Of a stretch of 64,000 bases of DNA, positions 8,685 to 17,249 are shown piece by piece. Where the stretch lies: contig JAJTDZ010000003.1 of NCBI GenBank assembly GCA_021298245.1, positions 1 to 64,000 on the forward strand. Reading direction: 5' to 3'. Source of the DNA: Algoriphagus sp. (GTDB lineage: Bacteria > Bacteroidota > Bacteroidia > Cytophagales > Cyclobacteriaceae). How positions within the stretch are numbered: the first letter of the stretch is position 1; each line of letters begins with the position of its first letter. Below the pieces are notes generated by a model. It was not told the DNA's origin. It made no database searches and saw only the letters and a list, made by a program, of their open reading frames with translations. A program made the position numbers and the translations under genes.

Positions 8685-10793
8685 ATGGCCTTATTAAAGC
8701 AAATTAGACAACGAACAGGTCTCGCTATCGGGGTAATCGCGGTAGGATTAATTTTATTTCTCCTAGGCGGGGATTTATTGAGCCCAAATTCCAGTTTTTT
8801 CACTTCCAATGACAACATTGTAGGAGAAATTGCGGGAGAAGAAATTACCCTTGAAGAATTTGCCCAAAAGGTGGAGGAGTATAAAACTTTCTTTCAACAA
8901 AGGAATGGAAGAGTTCCTGTTGAAGCCGAAATGGCTTCTGTAAGGGATGCTGCGTGGCAGGCTATGATTTTTGAGCGGGTATTCGAAGAGGAATACGATA
9001 AATTGGGTTTGACGGTCACTAGTCAAGAGTTAATTGATATGGTTCAAGGAAAAAATATTGTTCCTGACCTCCAATCTTCCTTTACCAATCCACAAACGGG
9101 TCAATTTGATAAAGTGCAATTGATTAATTATTTGCAATCATTAGAGAATGCAGACCCGGCTCAGCAAGCAGCATGGGACCTGAATGAGAAATTATTTGCG
9201 CAAGCTAGAATTCGGGTCAAATACGATAAGCTACTTGCTACCACAGAATATGCCACCACTGCAGAAGCTAAGCTTGAGCATAGAGCGGCCAATACCATTG
9301 CAGATGCCTCTGTACTTTTTCTTCCTTACTACGTGATTCCCGATGGAGACGTAAAAATTGAAGACAGTGAACTTGAGGCGTATCTTTCTAAACATCAAGA
9401 AAAGTTCAAAGTAGGCAACTCAGCCAATTTGGAGTATGTATCCTTCAGTATCCTTCCTAGTGGGGAAGATTCAGCGGCGGTAATTTCAAAAATTACTGAG
9501 CTTACCGCAGGTTTGAAGGTGGCAGAAAATGATTCTGTCTTCGTAAGTCAAAATTCTGAAATTCAAAATCCTTTCCAAACTTTTGCGCCTGGAGCTGCTT
9601 TGCCCGTATCCTTAAGTACCAATGTAGCACAGGTGGTGAAGGGGGAAACTTACGGTCCTTTTATTACTTCAAATTCTACCTATGTTTCCTATAAAGTAAC
9701 GGATCAATACTCGGGAACGCCAAGAATGAGAGCCTCTCATATCTTGTTTGGTACCGAGGGAATGGACGATGCAGCTAAGGCTGCGGTGAAGGTACAGGCT
9801 GAAACAGTCCTTGCTGAAATTAAGGCATCGGGAAATTTTGTAGATGCTGCTAGACAGTATGGTCAAGATGGAACGGCTCAAAACGGTGGAGACTTAGGCT
9901 GGTTTGCAAAAGCCGATTTTGTAGAACCGTTTGCCAATGCTACTTATGCCGCTTCATCCAAGGGTTTGCTTCCTAATTTGGTGGAAACAGAATATGGGTA
10001 TCATATCATTGAAGTGACCGAGCTTCCCTCCTCTACCTATACCAAAGTGGCAATATTGGAACTTGATCTCGTCGCTTCAGACCTCACCCGCAATGAGGCC
10101 TTTAGAAATGCGGATTCTTTCGCAGCCGAAAGTGGTAACCGAAATGAGTTTACCGAATTAGCCACTAAAAAAGGATATAGAATCATTCAAGCCAATAATG
10201 TAGATGCTACTTCTAGAAACCTTAATAACATTACCGATGCCAGACAGGTGGTTATATGGGCTTTTGGTGAGGCTTCAGAAGGCGAGGTATCTACCGTGTT
10301 CGAACTGGATAATACCTATTTGGTAGCTTCTTTGGTGAGTAGAAAAGAAGAGGGTGAGGCACAATTGGAAGATGTAAAAGACCAGGTAAAGCAATTGGTG
10401 ATGAACGATAAAAAGGCTGCCATGATCCAGCAAAAACTTGCAGGAAAAACTACCTTGGAGCAGATGAAGGAGGTCTTCCCAGACGCATCGTTAAATGAAG
10501 TTCCAGGACTACGATTAAGTGACTCGGTGCTCCCTGGAATTGGATTTGCACCAAAAGCGATTGGAACAATCTTTGGATTAAAGAAAACAGGCCTTCTTAC
10601 CTTGCCAGTACAAGAGGATATTGGAGTGGTGGTAGCTAAATTGAATACCCTAACACCGGCTACTGAAATTGGAGATTATACTTCCTATCAAGCCCAATTG
10701 GCACAAGGGGCTTCACAACGTATGACCTATCAGATCATGATGGCCTTGCAAGAGTTAGCTAAGGTGAAGGATTACCGATATAAATTCTTTTAA
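8685..10793 (+). CDS. ppiD: Peptidyl-prolyl isomerase PpiD (SurA/PPIC type)
   Basis: A 702-residue periplasmic chaperone anchored by one N-terminal membrane helix (about residues 12-30, GLAIGVIAVGLILFLLGG) that assists folding of secreted proteins near the Sec translocon. An N-terminal SurA-like region is followed by a parvulin (PPIC) domain at about residues 345-443, with MRASHILFG, NGGDLGWFAKADFVEPF and EYGYHIIEVTE. A long C-terminal region, which includes a second partly similar stretch, follows. The length exceeds E. coli PpiD (623) but fits Bacteroidota homologues. It has its own promoter and terminator, so it is probably monocistronic, although it follows the lptC/CNNM run. Confidence 0.92.
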   Translation: MALLKQIRQRTGLAIGVIAVGLILFLLGGDLLSPNSSFFTSNDNIVGEIAGEEITLEEFAQKVEEYKTFFQQRNGRVPVEAEMASVRDAAWQAMIFERVFEEEYDKLGLTVTSQELIDMVQGKNIVPDLQSSFTNPQTGQFDKVQLINYLQSLENADPAQQAAWDLNEKLFAQARIRVKYDKLLATTEYATTAEAKLEHRAANTIADASVLFLPYYVIPDGDVKIEDSELEAYLSKHQEKFKVGNSANLEYVSFSILPSGEDSAAVISKITELTAGLKVAENDSVFVSQNSEIQNPFQTFAPGAALPVSLSTNVAQVVKGETYGPFITSNSTYVSYKVTDQYSGTPRMRASHILFGTEGMDDAAKAAVKVQAETVLAEIKASGNFVDAARQYGQDGTAQNGGDLGWFAKADFVEPFANATYAASSKGLLPNLVETEYGYHIIEVTELPSSTYTKVAILELDLVASDLTRNEAFRNADSFAAESGNRNEFTELATKKGYRIIQANNVDATSRNLNNITDARQVVIWAFGEASEGEVSTVFELDNTYLVASLVSRKEEGEAQLEDVKDQVKQLVMNDKKAAMIQQKLAGKTTLEQMKEVFPDASLNEVPGLRLSDSVLPGIGFAPKAIGTIFGLKKTGLLTLPVQEDIGVVVAKLNTLTPATEIGDYTSYQAQLAQGASQRMTYQIMMALQELAKVKDYRYKFF

Positions 10794-10808
10794 TAAATGA
10801 AACAAAAT

Positions 10809-10837
10809 AAACCCATGTCGAAAGGCATGGGTTTTTT
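10809..10837 (+). terminator. Intrinsic terminator after ppiD
   Basis: AAACCCATG pairs with CATGGGTTT around a short loop (TCGAAAGG), followed by more T residues. It begins 16 bp after the ppiD stop. Confidence 0.85.
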
Positions 10838-10876
10838 GTTTTCAAAATTTTTGGAGAGAAAAAAGTACCTTAGGCC

Positions 10877-11143
10877 ATGAAGAATGCATTTGATAAGGTC
10901 AGATTTAAGGAAAAACTTGAATCTTCTGGTAGCTTTCCCATGCTTTACTTATTTAAATTTATAGTGCCTTCTGGAAAGGAAACGGAAGTTGGCCTACTTT
11001 TTCCTGGAGAAAAAATCATGCTTAAGCCTAGCAGTGCCGGTAAGTACGTAAGCACTACCATTGAAAAACGGGTTGAAAATGCGGAACAAATTATTGCGCT
11101 CTACGAAAAAGCATCCCAAATTGAGGGAATCATTTCTTTATAA
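10877..11143 (+). CDS. DUF493 family protein (YbeD-like)
   Basis: An 88-residue protein of the DUF493/YbeD family, a small ferredoxin-like alpha-beta fold related to ACT-type regulatory domains. The N-terminus FREKLES-like (RFKEKLESSGSFPMLYLFKFIVP) and the strand KYVSTTIEKRVENAEQIIALYEKASQIEGI near the C-terminus match the family. The ATG is 11 bp upstream of the pterin dehydratase gene, which is followed with a 4-bp overlap by rsmI; the three form a compact operon. Function is unknown; the family may act as a small regulator. Confidence 0.8.
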   Translation: MKNAFDKVRFKEKLESSGSFPMLYLFKFIVPSGKETEVGLLFPGEKIMLKPSSAGKYVSTTIEKRVENAEQIIALYEKASQIEGIISL

Positions 11144-11153
11144 GGTTTAGTTC

Positions 11154-11387
11154 ATGTGGATTGAAGAAAATAACCAACTTAAAAAAAGCTTTGTCTTTCG
11201 GGATTTTTCCGAGGCCTTTGCATTTATGACTAGGGTGGCTTTTTTAGCGGAAACCCAGCAGCATCACCCCAATTGGTCCAATGTGTACAATAGGGTCGAT
11301 GTGGCATTGACTACTCACGATGCTGGAAATGTGGTCACAGAAAAGGATAGAAAATTGGCCAAAGCTATTGACCAACTGCTTCCATGA
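11154..11387 (+). CDS. Pterin-4a-carbinolamine dehydratase
   Basis: A 77-residue protein of the PCD/DCoH family, which dehydrates 4a-hydroxytetrahydrobiopterin for recycling of the pterin cofactor of aromatic amino-acid hydroxylases. The catalytic block HHPNWSNVYNRVDVALTTHD (residues about 37-56) carries the two adjacent His and the later His that bind and protonate the pterin, and NVVTEKDRKLAKAID follows. The protein is shorter than the usual 95-115 but keeps all catalytic residues. No phenylalanine hydroxylase gene is in the window. The last codon overlaps the ATG of rsmI. Confidence 0.88.
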   Translation: MWIEENNQLKKSFVFRDFSEAFAFMTRVAFLAETQQHHPNWSNVYNRVDVALTTHDAGNVVTEKDRKLAKAIDQLLP

Positions 11388-12130
11388 GTCAAACGGCCAT
11401 TTCCCTTTATTTGGTACCTACTCCTATCGGTAACCTGAAGGACATCACACTCCGGGCCATAGATACTTTAAAGGAAGTAGATGTGATTTTGGCAGAGGAT
11501 ACTAGGACTAGTGGAGTGCTGCTGAAGCACCTCCAACTTTCCAAAACCTTGCAAAGCTACCACAGCTTCAACGAGCACAAAGCCATAGTGAAGTTGGTGG
11601 AGCGGATGAAAAAGGGGGAAAGCTTTGCCCTAATTAGTGATGCGGGAACTCCCGCTATTTCAGATCCTGGGTATTTATTGGTGAGGGAAGTACTTTCTGC
11701 CGGTCTGGTAGTTTCTTGTCTTCCTGGTCCTACGGCGTTTGTTCCTGCCTTGGTGGCCAGTGGACTGCCCAATGACCGCTTTGTATTTGAAGGATTTCTG
11801 CCCCATAAAAAGGGGAAAAAGAGCCGAATAGATTCCTTGTTGACAGAGGCAAGGACCATGATATTTTATGAATCCCCACACCGCTTGCTGAAGACCTTGG
11901 AGCAACTTGGGGAGGCTTTTGGTCAGGATAGACAAGCTGCTGTGGCTAGGGAGCTTACCAAAATTCACGAGGAGACAGTCAGAGGTACCCTGGCAGAACT
12001 TATAGAATACTACCAAACTCATCCCTTGAAAGGGGAACTTGTCTTGGTCGTTGCAGGTTGTCCCGAACAGCGAGAATCTCGAGATCAGAAACAAGCGAAG
12101 AAAAAAGCTGGCTGGAATACGGACAAGTAA
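11384..12130 (+). CDS. rsmI: 16S rRNA 2'-O-ribose methyltransferase RsmI
   Basis: RsmI methylates the 2'-OH of C1402 in the ribosomal decoding centre. The 248-residue protein has the tetrapyrrole-methylase fold: YLVPTPIGNLKDITLRAI at the start, LAEDTRTSGVLLKHL (about residues 34-48), LISDAGTPAISDPGYLLV (about 83-100) and PGPTAFVPALVASGL, then EGFLPHKKGKK. The length is a little shorter than E. coli RsmI (286), as is common in Bacteroidota. The ATG overlaps the previous stop (ATGA). Confidence 0.93.
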   Translation: MSQTAISLYLVPTPIGNLKDITLRAIDTLKEVDVILAEDTRTSGVLLKHLQLSKTLQSYHSFNEHKAIVKLVERMKKGESFALISDAGTPAISDPGYLLVREVLSAGLVVSCLPGPTAFVPALVASGLPNDRFVFEGFLPHKKGKKSRIDSLLTEARTMIFYESPHRLLKTLEQLGEAFGQDRQAAVARELTKIHEETVRGTLAELIEYYQTHPLKGELVLVVAGCPEQRESRDQKQAKKKAGWNTDK

Positions 12131-12177
12131 CTGTTTCTTCCCTGCACGTCTAAGTAATTTACTTTCTTTTGTACCGT

Positions 12178-12981
12178 ATGCTATCTACAGAAAAATTATC
12201 CCAACTTCTTGCCCAGACCCGAGCTATTGCTATCCAGGTGGGAACCTTTATTGAAAAGGAGACACTTCATTTTTCAATGGATCGGGTGGAGCATAAGGGC
12301 TTTAATGACTTGGTGTCTTATGTGGATAAAGAAGCTGAGAAGCAACTGGTGGATCGCTTGCATGCCATTTTACCTGAGGCTGGATTTATCACCGAGGAAG
12401 GCACATCTATCACCCGAGGAGAACACTACCATTGGGTGATTGACCCCTTAGACGGTACTACTAATTTTATCCATGGACTTCCTGTATTTGCGGTAAGCAT
12501 TGGCTTGATGGCGCAGGATGAGGTTGTGCTAGGTGTAGTGTACGAGGTCAATCGTAGGGAGTGTTTTTATGCCATGAAAGGGGGAGGGGCTTTTTGTAAC
12601 GATCAACCCATTCAGGTCAGTAAAGCGCCCAAGCTGGCCTCCTCCCTGCTTGCTACAGGATTTCCCTATTACCAGTTTGATTTGATGGATAAGTATTTCA
12701 GTTCCATGAAGTTGCTCATGCAAAAAACCCATGGTCTAAGGAGGTTGGGCTCGGCGGCCATGGACCTCTGCTATGTAGCCTCCGGCAGAATGGACGGATA
12801 CTTTGAGTACAACCTCAACTCCTACGATGTGGCAGCAGGGGTGCTTATTGTCCAGGAAGCAGGAGGAAGGGTGACTGAATTTCTTGGAGGGAATAATTAT
12901 ATTTTTGGAAGGAATATTGTGGCCAGTAATGGGGCCATACACGATGAATTTTTGGAAGTTTTGGCAGAGGACTGGAAATAA
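12178..12981 (+). CDS. suhB: Inositol monophosphatase family protein
   Basis: A 267-residue Mg2+-dependent phosphatase of the inositol monophosphatase family, hydrolysing inositol-1-phosphate or a similar sugar phosphate. The metal motifs are present: ITEEG (Glu near residue 71), the signature VIDPLDGTTNFIHGLPVFAVS (21 residues, given here as its two halves DPLDGTTNF and IHGLPVFAVS) and the C-terminal SYDVAAGVLIVQEAGG, where Trp-Asp is replaced by Tyr-Asp. The ATG at 12178 is chosen over an in-frame TTG at 12169. The gene ends 1 bp from the stop of the convergent AEC permease. The symbol suhB marks the family only. Confidence 0.85.
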   Translation: MLSTEKLSQLLAQTRAIAIQVGTFIEKETLHFSMDRVEHKGFNDLVSYVDKEAEKQLVDRLHAILPEAGFITEEGTSITRGEHYHWVIDPLDGTTNFIHGLPVFAVSIGLMAQDEVVLGVVYEVNRRECFYAMKGGGAFCNDQPIQVSKAPKLASSLLATGFPYYQFDLMDKYFSSMKLLMQKTHGLRRLGSAAMDLCYVASGRMDGYFEYNLNSYDVAAGVLIVQEAGGRVTEFLGGNNYIFGRNIVASNGAIHDEFLEVLAEDWK

Positions 12982-12982
12982 G

Positions 12983-13921
12983 CTATCCCAAAATCCAATA
13001 CCATAGGCCCAAGGTAATCGCTGAAAGGGGGATGCCCAAGCCACTCAGTAAGGCCGCAAGGCGAGGTTGCAATCCAAACTCCATGGCAAGCAAAGATCCC
13101 GTAATCATGGGTGCCATGGCACTTTCCATGACGGTCACCTTAAATTCCATACTTGTTGTAGGCAGGAGTTGGGCGTAAATAATCCAAACACACAGGGGTG
13201 CCAGCACCAATCGAAAGCCTAAGCCATACCAAAAAAATCGGGATTGAATCCATTCCTTATCTAAGGAAATTCTCAATCCAATGACCAACAAGGCAAGGGG
13301 TGCCATGGTCATGCTAATGCCTTGGAGTACTGAACTCATGAAATCGGGTACCTGTAGGTTAGCCAAACTTAGGCCTATGCTACCAAGCAAAAAAAGAAAG
13401 GGAGGGAAGCGAAAAATGGTGGGAATGATTTTTCTATTTTCTGAATTGGTTTTTCCATAGCGGGCGCCAACCCATAAGGAAAGGGTGGCAACCAATAAAA
13501 AAGACCCTCCCTGATCAATCAGCAAGGCCGTAGTAAGACCTTGATTTCCATAAAGAGCTTCCACTACTGGAAAACCCAAAAAAGAAGTGTTGGCAAGACC
13601 TGCTACCAGGATCAAGCAGCCTGTCACTTCCTTTTGCCAAGCAAAAATTTTACCCAACGAACCAAATACTAGCCAGGAAAGAACAAAAGTAAACCATGCG
13701 GCGGAGATGGGGAGAAGGAGCGCTGTACCAAGCTTTAAGGGCGGGATATAGAGTAGCGCAAGGGCAGGCAAAACTAGGTAAATCAATAAAGCTTGTCCTC
13801 CCTGGGCTACTTTTTCCTTAGGAAAGGAGCGCAGCTGTTGGAGAAAAAAACCCAAGAAGAGAAAAGCAATAGCAATCCATGCACTCATACCAAAGAGTAA
13901 GGGAAAAGAATTAATTTCCAT
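12983..13921 (-). CDS. AEC family transporter (auxin efflux carrier/malate permease type)
   Basis: A 312-residue permease of the AEC family with about ten predicted membrane helices, e.g. WIAIAFLFLGFFLQQL, ALLIYLVLPALALLYIPPL and LLVIGLRISLDKEW. The mid-protein CLILVAGLANTSFLGFPVVEALYG carries the Asn-Thr/Gly-x-Pro break typical of the family. Bacterial members include malate, lactate and other organic-anion carriers; the substrate here is unknown. Start at the ATG 13921 is preferred to the TTG at 13948. Its stop is 1 bp from the stop of the inositol monophosphatase gene. Confidence 0.8.
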   Translation of the reverse strand: MEINSFPLLFGMSAWIAIAFLFLGFFLQQLRSFPKEKVAQGGQALLIYLVLPALALLYIPPLKLGTALLLPISAAWFTFVLSWLVFGSLGKIFAWQKEVTGCLILVAGLANTSFLGFPVVEALYGNQGLTTALLIDQGGSFLLVATLSLWVGARYGKTNSENRKIIPTIFRFPPFLFLLGSIGLSLANLQVPDFMSSVLQGISMTMAPLALLVIGLRISLDKEWIQSRFFWYGLGFRLVLAPLCVWIIYAQLLPTTSMEFKVTVMESAMAPMITGSLLAMEFGLQPRLAALLSGLGIPLSAITLGLWYWILG

Positions 13922-14025
13922 AAAGGTAAGTAATGTGACAAGATTCAACCTTGGGCAAAACCTATCTTTTACCTTCTTCCTCCCTTACTTGTATGCTGCT
14001 CCCTAATCCGTACTGTCCTTGGAGT

Positions 14026-14397
14026 TTACTCCAAACCGAATTGCTTGCGTTTTTCTTCGAAGTATTGGGAAAGTTGAGGATAAAAGGAACTTTCAGCCTC
14101 TGGGATTCCATCCAATACCAAAGCCATGGGATTAGGGTTGTTATCTTGATTGACTTGCATCCCTTCAATGAGCCAAATTAATTCTTCTAAATGCAGAGGC
14201 TCACTACTGGATGAGGGATAAAGAAGGTAGTCGTTGCCATAAAAATCCACTGCCTCGTAGTGTATTTTTCCTTCATTTTCATGGGCATAGATACTGATTT
14301 GTTCACCCCAAGTACTTTCGGGATAGTGGAGGCGTACCAATAGGACAGAGGTATTTTCTTCTGAAAAAAAGGAAGTAGGTTGAAATAAAAAATCCAT
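14026..14397 (-). CDS. Hypothetical protein, function unknown
   Basis: A 123-residue protein with no signal peptide or membrane segment and with no family I can name. Sequence is rich in acidic and aromatic residues (STWGEQISIYAHENEGKIHYEAVDFYGNDYLLY; only parts of this are diagnostic). The ATG at 14397 is preferred over a TTG at 14424. It lies alone between the AEC permease gene and the divergent glyA. Codon use resembles its neighbours. The protein appears cytoplasmic. Confidence 0.55.
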   Translation of the reverse strand: MDFLFQPTSFFSEENTSVLLVRLHYPESTWGEQISIYAHENEGKIHYEAVDFYGNDYLLYPSSSSEPLHLEELIWLIEGMQVNQDNNPNPMALVLDGIPEAESSFYPQLSQYFEEKRKQFGLE

Positions 14398-14618
14398 AGC
14401 AACGGGAGCTTTAGCGCAGGACAAAAATGCAATTTTAGTCTTGAATTTAGGCTTCCTACTTGAATTTTAACCTTTGGTAAGAATTTTTGAATTTTCCTTC
14501 CTTGCAAGATTAGAGATTCATTGGATAATCAGGACTTTAAGGCTATTTTTGATTTCCCTATTTGGCTGAGCTTGCTTGTGCATTCCCTCGGCTTCATTCC
14601 TATTATTCACCCCTATCT

Positions 14619-15887
14619 ATGAAAAGAGATACCCTTGTTTTTGAACTTATTTCCAAAGAAGAGGATAGACAAAAAAGAGGCATTGAATTAATTGCTTCCG
14701 AAAATTTTACTTCCAAGCAAGTCATGGAAGCTGCTGGAAGCGTCTTGACCAATAAATATGCCGAAGGCCTTCCGGGGAAACGGTATTATGGAGGCTGCGA
14801 GGTGGTTGATGAAATTGAGCAAATTGCCATAGATAGAGCAAAAAAACTTTTTGGAGCCACTTGGGCTAACGTACAGCCCCACTCGGGGGCGCAGGCCAAT
14901 GCTGCTGTGATGCTTGCTTGCTTAAAACCTGGAGATGCAATTTTAGGATTTGATCTTTCCCATGGGGGCCACCTTACCCACGGGTCTCCAGTAAATTTTT
15001 CAGGTAAACTTTACCAAGCGCATTTTTATGGCGTAGAAGAGGCCACTGGGGTTATCGACTACGATAAGGTGGCAGAGAAGGCCCTCGCAGTGCAACCCAA
15101 AATGATCATTTGTGGAGCCTCTGCCTATTCAAGAGATTGGAATTACGAGCGACTTAGAGAGATTGCCGACGAAGTAGATGCCCTTTTACTGGCGGATATC
15201 TCCCATCCTTCGGGATTGATTGCCCGAGGATTGCTAAATGATCCCTTGGACTATTGCCATATCGTGACGACCACCACCCACAAGACCCTAAGGGGACCAA
15301 GAGGAGGCTTAATTTTGATGAGAGAAGATTTTGATAATCCCTGGGGACTTACTACCCCTAAAGGAGAACTCAGAAAAATGTCTTCTTTGTTGGACATGGG
15401 CGTATTCCCTGGTACACAAGGGGGGCCTTTGGAACATATCATTGCGGCCAAAGCAGTGGCATTTGAGGAGGCGCTTTCCGACGAATACATGCAATACATC
15501 CTGCAAGTAAAATTGAATGCCTCCGTTATGGCTGCAGAATTTGTGGCAAGGGGATATCAGATTATCTCCGGGGGTACTGACAACCACCTGATGCTAATAG
15601 ACTTGAGAAATAAAGACTTGACGGGGAAACTAGCTGAAGAAACTTTAGGAAAAGTGGATATTACCATCAATAAAAATATGGTGCCTTTTGACACCAAGTC
15701 TCCATTTGTGACTTCTGGTATGCGTTTAGGCACCGCTGCTGTTACCACCAGGGGCTTGAAAGAAGAGGACATGAAAAAAATTGTAGGACTGATTGACCGA
15801 GCCTTGCAGCACCACGCAGACGATGCGGTGCTTACGCAAATAAGAGCAGAAGTAAACGCCTGGATGGTTAAATTTCCTTTATATTAA
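14619..15887 (+). CDS. glyA: Serine hydroxymethyltransferase
   Basis: PLP enzyme that interconverts serine and glycine with transfer of a one-carbon unit to tetrahydrofolate. From the ATG at 14619 it has 422 residues, in the usual range. Visible family motifs are [16 protein letters not shown] (substrate contacts), [38 protein letters not shown] and the PLP-lysine block [13 protein letters not shown]. An in-frame ATG-like codon at 14562 would add residues without similarity and is rejected. It is 15 bp upstream of tatC, which is 5 bp upstream of rpiB; the three form an operon. Confidence 0.97.
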   Translation: MKRDTLVFELISKEEDRQKRGIELIASENFTSKQVMEAAGSVLTNKYAEGLPGKRYYGGCEVVDEIEQIAIDRAKKLFGATWANVQPHSGAQANAAVMLACLKPGDAILGFDLSHGGHLTHGSPVNFSGKLYQAHFYGVEEATGVIDYDKVAEKALAVQPKMIICGASAYSRDWNYERLREIADEVDALLLADISHPSGLIARGLLNDPLDYCHIVTTTTHKTLRGPRGGLILMREDFDNPWGLTTPKGELRKMSSLLDMGVFPGTQGGPLEHIIAAKAVAFEEALSDEYMQYILQVKLNASVMAAEFVARGYQIISGGTDNHLMLIDLRNKDLTGKLAEETLGKVDITINKNMVPFDTKSPFVTSGMRLGTAAVTTRGLKEEDMKKIVGLIDRALQHHADDAVLTQIRAEVNAWMVKFPLY

Positions 15888-15902
15888 ACAAAAAATTTTA
15901 AC

Positions 15903-16760
15903 GTGGCCTTAGATCAAATCAAAGAAGAGGAAGAAGAAGAAGGAATGTCCTTTTTGGACCACCTAGAAGCCTTACGTTGGCACTTATTTCGGTCATTAAC
16001 AGTGATTTTAATTTTTTCTGTAGTTGCCTTTATTGCGAAAGACATTGTATTTGGGGTGATTATCCTTGGTCCCTCAAAAATTGATTTTCTTACGTACAGG
16101 TTGCTGTGTGATCTTAGCAGCTACCTTCAGCTCCCTGCTTTGTGTATTGATAACCTGCCCTTTACCATTCAAAGCAGGCAAATGACGGGGCAGTTTTCCA
16201 TGCACATGACCTCAAGTATCGTAGTGGGTCTTGTCGCAGCTTTTCCCTATGTGTTTTGGGAAATATGGAAATTTATTAGTCCAGGGCTTTACGATAAGGA
16301 AAGAAGGGCAGCAAAAGGAGCTGTATTTTTTGTAAGTTCTCTGTTTTTAACAGGAGCCCTATTTGGGTACTACGTTCTTACACCCATGTCTATCAATTTT
16401 TTAGCCAATTACCAGCTAGATCCTAGCATTGCCAATGAATTTGATGTGACCTCCTACGTATCAACTTTGACCATGTTGGTTTTGGCCTCTGCAGTCATGT
16501 TTCTGTTGCCGGTAGTAGTGTATTTTCTCTCCATGTCCGGAATTGTTACTTCTAAGATGTTGAAGTCTTACAGGAGGCATTCTATTGTTATTATTTTGAT
16601 TGTATCGGCACTTATTACGCCTCCAGATGTGGTCAGTCAACTATTGATTGCCATGCCGATTTTGGTGTTGTATGAGGTAGGAATTATAATTGCCAAAAGA
16701 CTGGAGAAGCAAAGAGCGTTAAGGGAAGCGGAGTTTGAAAAAAATGAAGAAGCTGAATAA
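15903..16760 (+). CDS. tatC: Twin-arginine translocase subunit TatC
   Basis: TatC is the core membrane subunit that recognises twin-arginine signal peptides and exports folded proteins. The 285-residue protein starts at a GTG and has a cytoplasmic, acidic N-terminus (EEEEEEGMSFLDHLEALRWHLFRS), then six predicted helices. Family landmarks are FLDHLEALRWHL, the stretch PYVFWEIWKFISPGLYDKERR (first cytoplasmic loop after the periplasmic cap), FGYYVLTPMSINFL and the C-terminal SALITPPDVVSQLLIAMP. A tatA gene is not in the window. It is encoded between glyA and rpiB. Confidence 0.95.
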   Translation: MALDQIKEEEEEEGMSFLDHLEALRWHLFRSLTVILIFSVVAFIAKDIVFGVIILGPSKIDFLTYRLLCDLSSYLQLPALCIDNLPFTIQSRQMTGQFSMHMTSSIVVGLVAAFPYVFWEIWKFISPGLYDKERRAAKGAVFFVSSLFLTGALFGYYVLTPMSINFLANYQLDPSIANEFDVTSYVSTLTMLVLASAVMFLLPVVVYFLSMSGIVTSKMLKSYRRHSIVIILIVSALITPPDVVSQLLIAMPILVLYEVGIIIAKRLEKQRALREAEFEKNEEAE

Positions 16761-16765
16761 AAAAC

Positions 16766-17203
16766 ATGTTCAAACAAATTGCCATCGGGGGAGATCATGC
16801 TGGGCTTGCCTACAAAGAAAAATTGATTCAACACCTACGCTCTCTGAGTTATGAGGTAAAAGATTATGGTCCCTACTCCATCGATTCAGTAGATTACCCA
16901 GATTATGTGCACCCCTTATGTCAAGGTATTGAAAAAGGAACTTTTGATATGGGAATCGTCCTTTGTGGAAGCGGAAATGGGGTTGCCATTACAGCCAATA
17001 AGCACCAAGGAATTCGAGCAGCTCTTTGCTGGAATGAAGAATTGGCAGCATTGTCCAGGCAGCATAACGACGCCAATGTTTTGGCTATTCCTGCCAGATT
17101 TATTTCCTATGAATTGACCGAAAGGATTTGCGATATTTTTCTAACCACAGATTTTGAAAGGGGAAGACATTTGCAGCGGGTCCATAAAATTCCTTGCCAA
17201 TAA
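16766..17203 (+). CDS. rpiB: Ribose 5-phosphate isomerase B
   Basis: RpiB interconverts ribose 5-phosphate and ribulose 5-phosphate in the pentose phosphate pathway. The 145-residue protein has IAIGGDHAGLAYK at the start (phosphate-binding and His), FDMGIVLCGSGNGVAITANK (catalytic Cys and anion-hole Gly) and RQHNDANVLAIPARF with the conserved His-Asn-Asp. The length is in the family's range. It lies 5 bp downstream of tatC and ends shortly before a strong terminator shared with the convergent subtilase. Confidence 0.95.
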   Translation: MFKQIAIGGDHAGLAYKEKLIQHLRSLSYEVKDYGPYSIDSVDYPDYVHPLCQGIEKGTFDMGIVLCGSGNGVAITANKHQGIRAALCWNEELAALSRQHNDANVLAIPARFISYELTERICDIFLTTDFERGRHLQRVHKIPCQ

Positions 17204-17235
17204 AAAAAATCCCTTGTCGTCAAGGGATTTTTTTA
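17204..17235. terminator. Bidirectional terminator between rpiB and the subtilase gene
   Basis: AAAAATCCCTTG, loop TCGT, CAAGGGATTTTT form a near-perfect hairpin flanked by A and T tracts on each side, so it can end transcription in both directions. Confidence 0.9.
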
Positions 17236-17249
17236 TTGGGTCAAATTGA

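Noticed and set aside
14187-14507. Minus-strand frame of 106 codons
   Set aside because: Low-complexity, Lys- and Phe-rich, overlapping the better 123-residue frame at 14026-14397 on the same strand.
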